DNA of 64,000 nucleotides, from positions 25,336,647 through 25,400,646 of the forward strand of contig OY987298.1 in assembly GCA_963920635.1 (NCBI GenBank). The letters are read 5' to 3'. Shown here piece after piece: positions 10,996 through 24,400 of this stretch. Numbering within the stretch: the stretch's first letter is position 1; each line of letters opens with the position of its first letter. Both the position numbers and the translations under genes were made by a program. Under the pieces are notes generated by a model. It had not been told where the DNA came from, searched no databases, and saw only the letters and a list, made by a program, of their open reading frames with translations. The stretch is from Pseudeuparius sepicola (lineage: Eukaryota > Arthropoda > Insecta > Coleoptera > Anthribidae).

Positions 10996-11469
10996 GTGGC
11001 TTTTAAAGCTCGTGCGCTCCTGACATAAACTCGCTACCCCTGGAGATCTTCTTTTGGGCATTAAGTCCGTGTTTTCGTCCGCCAGATCAAGCGCCATCAC
11101 CGTTGAAAGCAGCCACGATTTTTTAAAATATATTTAAGACATGTTCTCGGTCGCCCGATTCAAGACCGTTGCTTTTTAAAAATAATCAGTGGGTTACGAC
11201 GTTGCCAAATCAAAAGTGTGGCTGAGAAAATTGTGGCTCTTTTCACACCGATAGTTCATCCATCCATATCATATCATCATTTATGACATATATATTTTCC
11301 TATAAGTATAAGGTATACCGGCAAATGTTTCATTTTCGAAAAAATAAACATTAAAGTGCAAAATTGAAAGTTTCAAGGTCGCATATATTCCAAACGCTTG
11401 AAAGAGACATATTACATGTATACATCATTGAAATTGTGACAATGATTAGATTTTAAATATCTAAAAATA

Positions 11470-11532
11470 TACAGGGTGTTATAATTCAAAAACATATGTT
11501 TGGTTTGGCACCCCTTTCCTGAACACCCTGTA
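11470..11532. mobile_element. 63-bp mini-element with TACAGGGTGTT ends
   Basis: TACAGGGTGTT at the left end is matched by AACACCCTGTA at the right end, with 41 bp between them. TA is included at both ends, as expected for a mariner-type target. It is too short to encode anything. Confidence 0.55.
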
Positions 11533-11624
11533 CAAATCTGAATAAACGCTGAAAAAAGCTTTCTTTGGCTTCTTCAACCTTTATCTGAAGAGAAGCCCTG
11601 TACAGGCCTGTACATAGCGGGCCA

Positions 11625-12190
11625 TCGGTGTCTGAGGCTCATTTTGTATGATAAATTTGAAAAAAATGTGCATTTTAGAAAAGTGGCCGTAACTTTTTTC
11701 AGGATGAAAGTTTTGTTTTTCTGTAAAAACATTTCTAGAGCACTTTTTTACGTAAAACCCAATGCTGCTACTAAATTTTTTTAAGTCAATGGTTTAGAGT
11801 TACTGATAAAAAAAAATAAAATTGAACAGCCTGTATATTTTTGCATTTTTTAATAGAGCAAAAAATTACCATTCCAAAAAATATATATAACACTTAATGA
11901 TTTACTTAAGTAGTTATCAATTACTAATAACTTTTATGAAATTTTCATCAGTAACTCTTAAACCATTGACTTAAAAAAATGTAGTAGCAGCATTGGATTC
12001 TACGTAAAAAAAGTGCTTCAGAAATGTTTTTACAGAAACACAAAATATTCAACCTGAAAAAAGTTACGGCCACTTTTCAAAAACGCACATGTTCAAAAAA
12101 CGCCCTGTTACTCAAGAACGGTGACAGATATCGATTTGCGGTTTTCGCCATTAAGTTATTTATCATAAAAAAATGAGCCTCAGAGACCAA
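11625..12190. repeat. Foldback repeat
   Basis: Inverted arms of about 240 bp share GAGGCTCATTTT, GTGGCCGTAACTTTTTTCAG, the block ending in GCTGCTACTAAATTTTTTTAA, and CAATGGTTTAGAGTTACTGA, symmetric about roughly 11,907. No coding sequence. The ends are not sharply defined. Confidence 0.65.
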
Positions 12191-12260
12191 TATCAGTTTT
12201 CGTTAAAAATAGAGGGCCCTATTTTTAACGGAGATAGGGTTTCCCTTTAAAATTGTCCAA

Positions 12261-13640
12261 TTTGGCTCACTCTGTACATAGAGGTATAATATGGGAATAC
12301 ACCAGAGCAGGTGTCTCATTTTAAGTCCGATTAGGTATATTATGTCCTTACTTTTTCAAATAATTGAATTAAAAATTAATTACACGCTTGCGTATGTCTA
12401 CGCCACTGGACAAATTCCTAAAATTATGTTTTACAAATAGCCAGTAATTTGCATGGCAAAAAAACGAAGTTTCAGTTTTTAGTCAAACTTTTAGGCAAAA
12501 TTATTTTACTCATAATTTTGGCTCCAAAAATTGATGCAAAATATTGCGACGAAACTGACAGATGACAAAAAATCTAAAGGCACTTTTTGTTCGAAATGGA
12601 ATTCTCTATCTAAAAATTAAATATTTTTTTGTCAATCTCCTAAATTATTTATCTAATTAAATTAGGGGTAGGTACCGATTACCCGTATCTCCACCACTGA
12701 TGCATAAAGGACGCAATCGATCCAAGTATAGGTAGGTGTAGGTACTTTGTACCAAAATTAGGTTAAAATTCCTTTTCTGGTTTAGAAATTAATAAATAAA
12801 ACAATCTATTTTTAAAATTTTAACACCATGTAACGTGGAAATTAAGCCTTTCTGAATAAAACGTCACACACACCAAACACCCCATTTATTTTCAAAAATA
12901 CCTACTAGCACAAATTGTCGGGTCGGACGATAGAAATGGCTCACCCTGTATAATAACTTACATACATTAGGTACACTTTTTTAATTGTTAACATTTTAAG
13001 GTAATTCCTTATCCAATGGTATTAAGTATATTATATTATGGAGTAACATAAGGTATTATGTTATGTTTTCAACATGTCACACAAATCCTAAAAACCGACA
13101 TTTACCTAGGTATTTACCTATTGCCACTTTTTCGGACTTTCGTCCTCTCGCAACCATTGAACCATTCAGTTACTTTTGTTCTTCAAATATTTATTAAAAT
13201 TAACTAGGTATTCCTTGACCCCAAAAACATAAAAAACGACATACCTAGATAGGTATCGCACCCTATATTCATCCCTTTACACCCCTCTCAATTTCCTCTC
13301 TTTAAATAAAAAAGTCTAACTCGCTACAAGAGTGATTTCGTTTGCTAAAAATTACTGTATATATGAAACGGCAGCGGCTGACCTTGAAATTATAAAGGGA
13401 AAATCGTCTTGGTTATTGATTATTCTGTTTGCCTTCAAATAAGAAATAAATACCTGCTATTCTTTGGCCTTGAACAGTATTTACAGAGGCAGTTCCATCT
13501 GTCGTTAGAACGGTTGAACCTCGATCCGCGCGCCATCTCTCCGTCGGAAGATTTAATAAGGAGACGGCAATCCATTTTGGGTCTGTTTTATTTTAGTTAT
13601 TTAATTGGACGCATTCAGTGCCTATAGGCGCCACTTCCTG
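12261..13640. other. Interior of the 6.1-kb insertion without recognised genes
   Basis: AT-rich DNA. Degenerate hAT-like ends (complement of CAGTGGCGTAGAC near 12,404 and CAGTGGTGGAGATACG near 12,698) and another inverted AATTCCTTATCCAATG near 13,003-13,018 are the only landmarks. The last one resembles the terminus of the 6.1-kb insertion. Confidence 0.4.
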
Positions 13641-13751
13641 GGACCATAAATACGGGCGAGGAGGGTTAAGAGGGAATACATGGGCGGTCCTACAGTCAGT
13701 TACGGGTCTGTCCATTGATCTTAGATATCTTTCCGAATACCTTAATCAATG

Positions 13752-16700
13752 CTATCAGTTAGACCCAGCTCCTTGATGTTTCTCAGCAAACTTTTTGGTA
13801 TAACACCAGTTGTTGACGTGATGATTGGAATCGTCTGGACGTTCTCCATTTCCCATTGCCTTCTAATTCGTTCTTCTAAATCCCTGTACTTCGCGATCTT
13901 CTCGACTTGCTTCACACGCAGGTTGTTGTTGTTCGGGATGGCCACATCAATCAGAGTTGTCTGCCTAGAAATTTTATCAACTATTATAAGGTCCGGTCTG
14001 TTATGGGCAACTCGTTGATCTGTCAGAACTGTACGATCCCAGTACATCTTGTAGTTGCTGTTCTCAAGAACAGGCTCAAGTGTGTAGTTGTAATATGGGA
14101 CCCTCTCTGCCTGCACAAGCAGCAGCTTTTCCGCCAGTTCCTGGTGCAAGATCTTGGCAACTGAATCGTGTCGTTCCTTATATTCCGTTGATGCGAACAT
14201 CTGACATCCTCCTGTTATGTGCTGGATTGTTTCTGAAGTTGGGCACCCGTATCTGCATCTGTCATCCACTACCGATGCATCTCCTACAATGAATTTTAGG
14301 TAGTTGCGAGTTGGTATAACCTGATCTTGTATGGCCAGTAGGAAGCCTTCCGTCTCGGGGAACATTCGTCCCGAGGTCAGCCAATAGTTCGACGCTAACT
14401 TGTCGACATGTTCCTGGTTAACCTCATTAGGATGCCTCCCGTGCAGCGGCTTCCCCAACCACCTCTGTAGTTTATCGTTGTCGGTTCGGTGGTGATTTTG
14501 ACGCTCGTGTTCCGTCAGACGTAGCGGTGTTGAGACGTCTGCTCCGCATATAGCCCTATGTAGTGTGGAGCTGTTGGCCTGCCTGTAGAAATAATTACGC
14601 AGATTTAATATTTGTTGGTCCAATTGCTTGCTGAGATCTGCCAATCCTCTTCCTCCTAGTTGACGTGGCAGAGTTGTTCTTTCTACGGCGTTACGGGGAT
14701 GATGTTTATGAGCTTTTGTCAGTAGTGTCCTAACTTTTCGTTGCAGGTTGTTGATGTCCGTGTTGGTCCAATTCACTATTCCGAACGAATAGCTAAGTAC
14801 AGAGCACGCATACGTGTTCAGGGCCTTAAACAAATTCCTGCTGTTAAGATCAGTTCGCACTACTTGTCTTACTCTCTTGATGAATTCATTCGTTAAATCA
14901 GTCTTCATTGTTCGATGGTCTATCCTTTGAGCTTGTTTCATCCCGAGATACTTGTATGTATCTCCCTTGCTCATTGCTTCGATCTCCTGGCCGTCCTGCA
15001 TCTCGTGTGCGCTTTGTTCGAGCTTTCCCCGGATGATATTAAGGGTGCGGCACTTGTCCAGTCCAAACAGCATTCCGATGTCCCTGGAGAACTCCTCTAC
15101 AATTTTAAGCATTTGCGTTAGTTGGTTTTTGGTTGCTGCGATCAGTTTTAAATCATCCATATATAATAGGTGATTCAACTTGATCGCTTCTGCGTTGTTG
15201 CTTTTGATAGCGAAGCCATATTTTGTAGAGTTCAACCGATGTGATAGAGGGTTCATCGCCATGCAGAACCACAGTGGACTGAGTGAATCTCCTTGGAAAA
15301 TCCCTCTTCGGATGTTGATTGTGTCGGTCTCGATGTTACTGTCTGCGGTTCTGAGTTGTATCTTAGTGCGCCAGGTTGTCATAACGTGTTCTAAAAAGGA
15401 AACTGTATGATGATCTATTTTATACAGCTTTAAGATACCTGTGAGCCAGTCGTGAGGTACGGAATCAAATGCTTTTTTGTAGTCCACATAAGCCATGTGG
15501 AGGTTTCGTTGCTTGGAATGAGCCTGGTTGCAGATGACATAGTCTATGATGAGTTGCTCTTTGCATCCCATTGCGCCCTTCGTGCAGCCCTTCTGCTGCA
15601 TTGCAATGATGTTGTTCCGCTCGCAGTGAGCATATATTCGCTGCGTAAGGCAAGATGTAATTATCTTGTACAGCGTAGGCAAGCAGGTTATTGGGCGGTA
15701 CTTGGCAGGGTTATCCGTATTCCGCTGGTCTTTTGGTAACAGGTAGGTTGCACCCTGTGTAAGAAACAATGGCATTTTCAGAGGGTCGAGCAAGACTTCA
15801 TTAATTAAGGTAGTTATCTGTTCATGCGTGCACCACAACTTCTTAATCCAATAATTTTGGAGATGATCTGGACCTGGTGCCTTCCAGTTGTGGGAATTCT
15901 TGATGACATCGGAGACCTCAGCGGTTGTGAATTGCTCGTGTTGCATCTGGCTATAGTTCCGGCCCATCTCGCGTTCTTCGCTGATCCAGCTTGCACTGAC
16001 ATTGTATGGACCTGGTGTGGCAAGTTGATTTCTCCAGAAACCGTCGACCTGTTCTCTGCTAGGGTAACTCGCATTTGTGGCATCGGCGCTAGAATTAAAA
16101 GCACGGTAGAAACCCTTTTCTGATCGTTCAAAGAGTTTGTTGTCTCGTTTCCTGTTGTTACTAGCCTTGTATCTCCTCAGACGCCCTGCGAAAACAGAAA
16201 GTTTTTGTTTTAATGTGTCAAGACATTGTTGAGCAGTGATGTTCGCGGGGTCATGCCGAGAATGCATTTGGGTGCGGCTCATTATTGCCTGCACCGCCCT
16301 CTGGATCCTTCTAGTTCTAACTCCTCTGATATATTCCGTCACTTGTCCTATGTCTTTACGGAGACTCTCGATCTTCCGATTTAGTCGCATTTCCCATTGA
16401 GCCATTCGTGGTTCTGGTCTTGCACGATTCAACTCTTGGGCCGTTCGGATCTTGGCACCCATTACAGTGGTGACTGCCGTTGCGGCACAGTAGATTAACA
16501 TGTGCATACGTTCTAATGTTGGTGTCACTGAAACATAGTTTGGTAAAATTCGTGTGTTCATAAGATCGAGCACGATCGCAAGTTTCCTGGAAGAATTTAA
16601 TCTTGGTAGCGGTGGCCTGCTCAGTGGGTCTGTGCCTTCGTATCGCAATACTTCGGCTTCTAGTTGTTGTCCAGGCGCTTGAAGTTCCCCATTGTTGTTG

Positions 16701-17233
16701 TTGTCATCTATGTCTATGTGTTCGCCGTGGATCTCTAGCTCAACTTCCCGTTTGATAGCGTTAAGTCGCGTTTCTGGAATTCGGTTATTTCTTAGAATAG
16801 TTCGATACTGATCTGACACTCTTTGTTCAGACACTTGCATGTGTGGAAACTCCCTGCAGAACTCGGCATGCAGTTGTTGTCGGTAGCCGATCATCTCTTG
16901 TCCTAAGTTTGTCACCCTGTAAAAAATACGCATAATCGATTCATTCATGGACACAGTCCATTTCATGCGTCGTCGTTGTAATCCCGCCTCTGTGAACGCT
17001 GGCTGAAGTTCCCGCGCAGCACCTTCGGTGGGTGGAACCCTAGTTCTCGTTTGGCTCCCATGTTGTAGATGTTCGTGTTGTTGTTGGGCTGTAGCTGTTT
17101 GTGCAACAGGGGCCCGCCTCATCAGCGCCCTGTCACCGACGTCCCGCTCGCTGTCATGTCCAGCGCCGGCTCCAGACATGCCCTGGCGATCCCCAGGCAG
17201 CGGCCCTATGACAAAACTCCTATTAATCTCCAT
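13752..17233 (-). pseudogene. RLE-type LINE copy A ORF, split by an insertion
   Basis: Single-ORF non-LTR retrotransposon protein of the restriction-like-endonuclease type. From the N terminus it has a basic/proline-rich head, a Myb/SANT-like DNA-binding block (RRRMKWT...ILRNNRIP, about residues 85-155), an RT with VDYKKAFDSVPHDW (~590), GIFQGDSLSPLWF, and YMDDLKLIA (~690), a CX3CX7HX4C zinc knuckle (~1,000), and RPDLIIVD...LIDVAIP, the RLE catalytic signature (~1,080). The first Met lies 37 residues upstream of the Met usable in copy C. The last ~35 codons are moved to 7.4-7.65 kb by the 6.1-kb insertion, so the frame ends within foreign DNA. Compared with C it lacks 27 residues in the acidic linker. 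Confidence 0.9.
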
Positions 17234-17326
17234 TCCATGGGTTTCTCCCGTAACGTGGGAGTGACGGCCCTCGGTCGCCTTTTACGACTCGCGGAGCCAC
17301 GATAGGAGTATTCTAACCCGCTACCC

Positions 17327-17744
17327 ACACAGGTCAACTAGGATAACGCGGGATCGTTACACCCGAGGATCTGCCCCTCTCACAGGTCAAACCCCTCCTT
17401 GCGTTAACTGGGAAACACGGGATCGTTACACCCGAAGATCCGCCTCTCTCACAGGCTAGATCCATCCCTGTGTAACCGAGAGTCGCGGGATTGTCACACC
17501 CGAGGATCAGCCCCCGTCACCAGCTAGACCCCTCCCTGCGCAACTGGAGATCGCGGGATTGTCACACCCGTAGGTCTGCCCCTGTCACAGGCCAAACCTC
17601 TCCATGCGTAACTGGGAATCGCGGGATCATCACACCCGTGAATCTGCCCCTCTCACAGGTCAGACCCATCCCTGCGTAACTGGGGAGCGCGGGATCGTCA
17701 CACCCGTGGGTCTGCCTCTCTCACAGGTCAGACCCCCCTGCGCA
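17327..17744 (-). repeat. 68-bp tandem array in the 5' region of LINE copy A
   Basis: Six units anchored by GGGAT(C/T)(G/A)T(T/C)ACACCCG start at 17,350, 17,419, 17,487, 17,555, 17,623 and 17,691 (spacing 68-69). The array is clearly GC-richer than the surroundings. It lies upstream of the copy A reading frame on the minus strand, so it belongs to the 5' UTR. Tandem 5' UTR units act as promoters in some LINEs; that role is inferred here. The array ends mid-unit at the junction with copy B. Confidence 0.85.
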
Positions 17745-20700
17745 TTTATTATTATTATCGACTTAGCCAAAAGGCATTCGCACTCCCTCTCTGGGGAACA
17801 TTCACTCAGATCCCGGATACCATAAGGATCTGGCTCGGACGAGACCCTTGCCATGTTATCGGGCCTTAGGTGACATTGATGTTGTTGGATGATCCTGCAT
17901 TCCCCATGAATTTCCTGACGGTTCGGGCTGTCGCAAGTAGTACCGCTTTCTGCATGGACCTGTAAAGACTATCAGTTAGACCCAGCTCCTTGATGTTTCT
18001 CAGCAAACTTTTTGGTATAACACCAGTTGTTGACATGATGATTGGAATCGTCTGGACGTTCTCCATTTCCCATTGCCTTCTAATTCGTTCTTCTAAATCT
18101 CTGTACTTCGCGATCTTCTCGACTTGCTTCACACGCAGGTTGTTGTTGTTCGGGATGGCCACATCAATCAGAGTTGTCTGCCTAGAAATTTTATCAACTA
18201 TTATAAGGTCCGGTCTGTTATGGGCAACTCGTCGATCTGTCAGAACTGTACGATCCCAGTACATCTTGTAGTTGCTGTTCTCAAGAACAGGCTCAGGTGT
18301 GTAGTTGTAATATGGGACCCTCTCTGCCTGCACAAGCAGCAGCTTTTCCGCCAGTTCCTGGTGCAAGATCTTGGCAACCGAATCGTGTCGTTCCTTATAT
18401 TCCGTTGATGCGAACATCTGACATCCTCCTGTTATGTGCTGGATTGTTTCTGAAGTTGGGCACCCGTATCTGCATCTGTCATCCACTACCGATGCATCTC
18501 CTACAATGAATTTTAGGTAGTTGCGAGTTGGTATAACCTGATCTTGTATGGCCAGTAGGAAGCCTTCAGTCTCGGGGAACATTCGTCCCGAGGTCAGCCA
18601 ATAGTTCGACGCTAACTTGTCGACATGTTCCTGGTTAACCTCATTAGGATGCCTCCCGTGCAGCGGCTTCCCCAACCACCTCTGTAGTTTATCGTTGTCG
18701 GTTCGGTGGTGATTTTGACGCTCGTGTTCCGTCAGACGTAGCGGTGTTGAGACGTCTGCTCCGCATATAGCCCTATGTAGTGTGGAGCTGTTGGCCTGCC
18801 TGTAGAAATAATTACGCAGATTTAATATTTGTTGGTCCAATTGCTTGCTGAGATCTGCCAATCCTCTTCCTCCTAGTTGACGTGGCAGAGTTGTTCTTTC
18901 TACGGCGCTACGGGGATGATGTTTATGAGCTTTTGTCAGTAGTGTCCTAACCTTTCGTTGCAGGTTGTTGATGTCCGTGTTGGTCCAATTCACTATTCCG
19001 AACGAATAGCTGAGTACAGAGCACGCATACGTGTTCAGGGCCTTAAACAAATTCCTGCTGTTAAGATCAGTTCGCACTACTTGTCTTACTCTCTTGATGA
19101 ATTCATTCGTTAAATCAGTCTTCATTGTTCGATGGTCTATCCTTTGAGCTTGTTTCATCCCGAGATACTTGTATGTATCTCCCTTGCTCATTGCTTCGAT
19201 CTCCTGGCCGTCCTGCATCTCGTGTGCGCTTTGTTCGAGCTTTCCCCGGATGATATTAAGGGTGCGGCACTTGTCCAGTCCAAACAGCATTCCGATGTCC
19301 CTGGAGAACTCCTCTACAATTTTAAGCATTTGCGTTAGTTGGTTTTTGGTTGCGGCGATCAGTTTTAAATCATCCATATATAATAGGTGATTCAACTTGA
19401 TCGCTTCTGCGTTGTTGCTTTTGATAACGAAGCCGCATTTTGTAGAGTTCAACCGATGTGATAGAGGGTTCATCGCCATGCAGAACCACAGTGGACTGAG
19501 TGAATCTCCTTGGAAAATCCCTCTTCGGATGTTGATTGTGTCGGTCTCGATGTTACTGTCTGCGGTTCTGAGTTGTATCTTAGTGCGCCAGGTTGTCATA
19601 ACGTGTTCTAAAAAGGAAACTGTATGATGATCTATTTTATACAGCTTTAAGATACCTGTGAGCCAGTCGTGAGGTACGGAATCAAATGCTTTTTTGTAGT
19701 CCACATAAGCCATGTGGAGGTTTCGTTGCTTGAAATGAGCCTGGTTGCAGATGACAGAGTCTATGATGAGTTGCTCTTTGCATCCCATTGCGCCCTTCGA
19801 GCAGCCCTTCTGCTGCATTGCAATGATGTTGTTCCGCTCGCAGTGAGCATATATTCGCTGCGTAAGGCAAGATGTGATTATCTTGTACAGCGTAGGCAAG
19901 CAGGTTATTGGGCGGTACTTGGCAGGGTTATCCGTATTCCGCTGGTCTTTTGGTAACAGGTAAGGTTGCACCCTGTGTAAGAAACAATGGCATTTTTAGA
20001 GGATCGAGCAAGACTTCATTAATTAAGGTAGTTATCTGTTCATGCGTGCACCACAACTTCTTAATCCAATAATTTTGGAGATGATCTGGACCTGGTGCCT
20101 TCCAGTTGTGGGAATTCTTGATGGCATTGGAGACCTCATCGGTTGTGAATTGCTCGTGTTGCATCTGGCTATAGTTCCGGCCCATCTCGCGTTCTTCACT
20201 GATCCAGCTTGCACTGACATTGCATGGACCTGGTGTGGCAAGCTGATTTCTCCAGAAACCGTCGACCTGTTCTCTGCTAGGGTAACTCGTATTTGTGGCA
20301 TCGGCGCTAGAATTCAAAGTACGGTAGAAAACTTTTTCTGATCGTTCAAAAAGTTTGTTGTCTCGTTTCCTGTTGTTACTAGACTTGTATCTCCTCAGAC
20401 GCCCTGCGAAAACAGAAAGTTTTTGTTTTAATGTATCAAGACATTGTTCAGCAGTGATGTTCGCGGGGTCACGCTGAGAATGCATTTGGGTGCGGCTCAT
20501 TATTGCCTGCACCGCCCTCTGGATCTTTCTAGTTCTAACTCCTCTGATATATTCCGTTACTTGTCCTATGTCTTTACGGAGACTCTCGATCTTCCGATTT
20601 AGTCGCATCTCCCATTGAGCCATTCGTGGTTCTGGTCTTGCACGATTTAACTCTTGAGCCATCCGGATCTTGGCTCCCATTGCAGTGATGATGGCCGTTG

Positions 20701-21436
20701 CGGCACAGTAGATTAACATGTGCATATGTTCTAATGTTGGTGTTACTGAAACATAGTTGGGTAAAATTCTGGTGTTCATAATATCGAGCATGATTGCAAG
20801 CTTCCTGGAAGAATTCAATCTTGGTAGCGGTGGTCTGCTCAGTGGGTCTGTGCCTTCGTATCGCAATACCGCCCTTCTCAGCTGTGTGTCCAGGCTTTCA
20901 AAGTGTTCTCCGTTAACTGATTCCCGATTCTCAGTTGTTCGTCCCGCCGTCTCGGCTTCTTGTTGTGGTCCAGGCACTTGAATTTGCCGATCCTCAGTTG
21001 TTCGCTCTGCCGTTCCGGCTTCTTGTTGTGGTCCAGGCACTTGAATTTCCCCATTGTTGTTGTCTATGTCTATGTGTTCGCCATGGATCTCTAGCTCAAC
21101 TTCTCGTTTTATAGCGTTAAGTCGCGTTTCTGGAATTCGGTTATTTCTTAGAATAGTTCGATACTGATCTGACACTCTTTGTTCAGACACTTGCATGTGT
21201 GGAAACTCCCTGCAGAACTCGGCATGCAGTTGTTGTCGGTAGCCGATCATCTCTTGTCCTAAGTTTGTCACCCTGTAAAAAATACGCATTATCGATTCAT
21301 TCATGGACCCAGTCCATTTCATGCGTCGTCGTTGTAATCCCGCCTGAGTGAACGCTGGCTGAAGTTCCCGCGCAGCACCTTCGGTGGGTGGAACCCTAGT
21401 TCTCGTTTGGCTCCCATGTTGTAGATGTTCGTGTTG
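17745..21436 (-). mobile_element. RLE-type LINE copy B
   Basis: The 3' end is an (AAT)n tail followed, on the minus strand, directly by copy A's 5' array. The 5' end is truncated inside the N-terminal coding region at 21,436, where the sequence switches at once to the 3' tail of copy C. No target DNA separates the copies. Confidence 0.88.
17866..21436 (-). pseudogene. RLE-type LINE copy B ORF, one frameshift
   Basis: Same domain order as copy A: Myb-like block, RT with FDSVPHDW and YMDD, zinc knuckle and RLE. A single extra base near 19,965 (GGTAAGGTTG where A has GGTAGGTTG and C has GGTAAGTTG) breaks the frame between LTQGAT and LLPKDQ, just before the RT palm. The C-terminal 700 codons stay open to the stop at 17,866. 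The acidic linker contains a 20-residue tandem duplication (IQVPGPQQEA..TTE.R twice). The start codon is lost to 5' truncation. The open frame that appears to extend upstream to 21,496 borrows about 20 codons from copy C's 3' UTR. Confidence 0.9.
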
Positions 21437-24400
21437 CTTATTATTATCTCGACTTAGCCAAAAGGCATTCGCACTCCCTCTACGGGGAACATTCACTCAG
21501 ATCCCGGGCATCCCGGATACCAAAAGGATCTGGCTCGGACGAGACCCTTGCCATGTTATCGGGCCCTAGGTGACATTGATGTTCTTGGACGATCCTGCAT
21601 TCCCCATGAATTTCCTGACGGTTCGGGCTGTCGCAAGTAGTACCGCTTTCTGCATGGACCTGTAAAGACTATCAGTTAGATTCAGCTCCTTGATGTTTCT
21701 CAGCAAACTTTTTGGTATAACACCAGTTGTTGACATGATGATTGGAATCGTCTGGACGTTCTCCATTTCCCATTGCCTTCTAATTCGTTCTTCTAAGTCT
21801 CTGTACTTCGCGATCTTCTCGACTTGCTTCACACGCAGGTTGTTGTTGTTCGGGATGGCCACATCAATCAGAGTTGTCTTCCTAGAAATTTTATCAACTA
21901 TTATAAGGTCCGGTCTGTTATGGGCAACTCGTTGATCAGTCAGAACTGTACGATCCCAGTACATCTTGTAGTTGCTGTTCTCAAGAACAGGCTCAGGTGT
22001 GTAGTTGTAATATGGGACCCTTTCTGTCTGCACAAGCAGCAGCTTTTCCGCCAGTTCCCGGTGCAAGATCTTGGCAACCGAATCGTGTCGTTCCTTATAT
22101 TCCGTTGATGCGAACATCTGACATCCTCCTGTTATGTGCTGGATTGTTTCTGAAGTTGGGCACCCGTATCTGCATCTGTCATCCACTACCGATGCATCTC
22201 CTACAATGAATTTTAGGTAGTTGCGAGTTGGTATAACCTGATCTTGTATGGCCAGTAGGAAGCCTTCCGTCTCGGGGAACATTCGTCCCGAGGTCAGCCA
22301 ATAGTTCGACGCTAACTTGTCGACATGTTCCTGGTTAACCTCATTAGGATGTCTCCCGTGCAGCGGCTTCCCCAACCACCTCTGTAGTTTATCGTTGTCG
22401 GTTCGGTGGTGATTTTGACGCTCGTGTTCCGTCAGACGTAGCGGTGTTGAGACGTCTGCTCCGCATATAGCCCTATGTAGTGTGGAGCTGTTGGCCTGCC
22501 TGTAGAAATAATTACGCAGATTTAATATTTGTTGGTCCAATTGCTTGCTGAGATCTGCCAATCCTCTTCCTCCTAGTTGACGTGGCAGAGTTGTTCTTTC
22601 TACGGCGCTACGGGGATGATGTTTATGAGCTTTTGTCAGTAGTGTCCTAACTTTTCGTTGCAGGTTGTTGATGTCCGTGTTGGTCCAATTCACTATTCCG
22701 AACGAATAGCTGAGTACAGAGCACGCATACGTGTTCAGGGCCTTAAACAAATTCCTGCTGTTAAGATCAGTTCGCACTACTTGTCTTACTCTCTTGATGA
22801 ATTCATTCGTTAAATCAGTCTTCATTGTTCGATGGTCTATCCTTTGAGCTTGTTTCATCCCGAGATACTTGTATGTATCTCCCTTGCTCATTGCTTCGAT
22901 CTCCTGGCCGTCCTGCATCTCGTGTGCGCTTTGTTCGAGCTTTCCCCGGATGATATTAAGGGTGCGGCACTTGTCCAGTCCAAACAGCATTCCGATGTCC
23001 CTGGAGAACTCCTCTACAATTTTAAGCATTTGCGTTAGTTGGTTTTTGGTTGCGGCGATCAGTTTTAAATCATCCATATATAATAGGTGATTCAACTTGA
23101 TCGCTTCTGCGTTGTTGCTTTTGATAGCGAAGCCATATTTTGTAGAGTTCAACCGATGTGATAGAGGGTTCATCGCCATGCAGAACCACAGTGGACTGAG
23201 TGAATCTCCTTGGAAAATCCCTCTTCGGATGTTGATTGTGTCGGTCTCGATGTTACTGTCTGCGGTTCTGAGTTGTATCTTAGTGCGCCAGGTTGTCATA
23301 ACGTGTTCTAAAAAGGAAACTGTATGATGATCTATTTTATACAGCTTTAAGATACCTGTGAGCCAGTCGTGAGGTACGGAATCAAATGCTTTTTTGTAGT
23401 CCACATAAGCCATGTGGAGGTTTCGTTGCTTGGAATGAGCCTGGTTGCAGATGACAGAGTCTATGATGAGTTGCTCTTTGCATCCCATTGCGCCCTTCGA
23501 GCAGCCCTTCTGCTGCATTGCAATTATGTTGTTCCGCTCGCAGTGAGCATATATTCGCTGCGTAAGGCAAGATGTGATTATCTTGTAAAGCGTAGGCAAG
23601 CAGGTTATTGGGCGGTACTTGGCAGGGTTATCCGTATTCCGCTGGTCTTTTGGTAACAGGTAAGTTGCACCCTGTGTAAGAAACAATGGCATTTTCAGAG
23701 GATCGAGCAAGACTTCATTAATTAAGGTAGTTATTTGTTCATGCGTGCACCACAACTTCTTAATCCAATAATTTTGGAGATGATCTGGACCTGGTGCCTT
23801 CCAGTTGTGGGAATTCTTGATGACATCGGAGACCTCAGCGGTTGTGAATTGCTCGTGTTGCATCTGGCTATAGTTCCGGCCCATCTCGCGTTCTTCGCTG
23901 ATCCAGCTTGCACTGACATTGTATGGACCTGGTGTGGCAAGTTGATTTCTCCAGAAACCGTCGACCTGTTCTCTGCTAGGGTAACTCGCATTTGTGGCAT
24001 CGGCGCTAGAATTAAAAGCACGGTAGAAACCCTTTTCTGATCGTTCAAAGAGTTTATTGTCTCGTTTCCTGTTGTTACTAGCCTTGTATCTCCTCAGACG
24101 CCCTGCGAAAACAGAAAGTTTTTGTTTTAATGTGTCAAGACATTGTTGAGCAGTGATGTTCGCGGGGTCATGCCGAGAATGCATTTGGGTGCGGCTCATT
24201 ACTGCCTGCACCGCCCTCTGGATCCTTCTAGTTCTAACTCCTCTGATATATTCCGTCACTTGTCCTATGTCTTTACGGAGACTCTCGATCTTCCGATTTA
24301 GTCGCATTTCCCATTGAGCCATTCGTGGTTCTGGTCTTGCACGATTCAACTCTTGGGCCGTTCGGATCTTGGCACCCATTACAGTGATGACTGCCGTTGC

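Larger units (their letters stand above)
7648..13751. mobile_element. 6.1-kb insertion with 32-bp TIRs and 7-bp target duplication
   Basis: The left end starts CATTGAATAAGGAATTCG and the right end, read inward, starts CATTGATTAAGGTATTCG. The inverted similarity continues to about 32 bp with five mismatches. It is flanked by direct repeats CTATCAG (7,641-7,647 and 13,752-13,758), and copies B and C of the host LINE show the uninterrupted site. The interior holds no recognised transposase; it is a patchwork of nested repeats listed separately. The superfamily is unknown. CA...TG ends with a 7-8 bp duplication would fit P- or Dada-like elements, but this is a guess. Confidence 0.8.

Noticed and set aside
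17327..17744. CRISPR-like array
   Set aside because: Units are contiguous 68-bp repeats without unique spacers, in a eukaryotic LINE 5' region.
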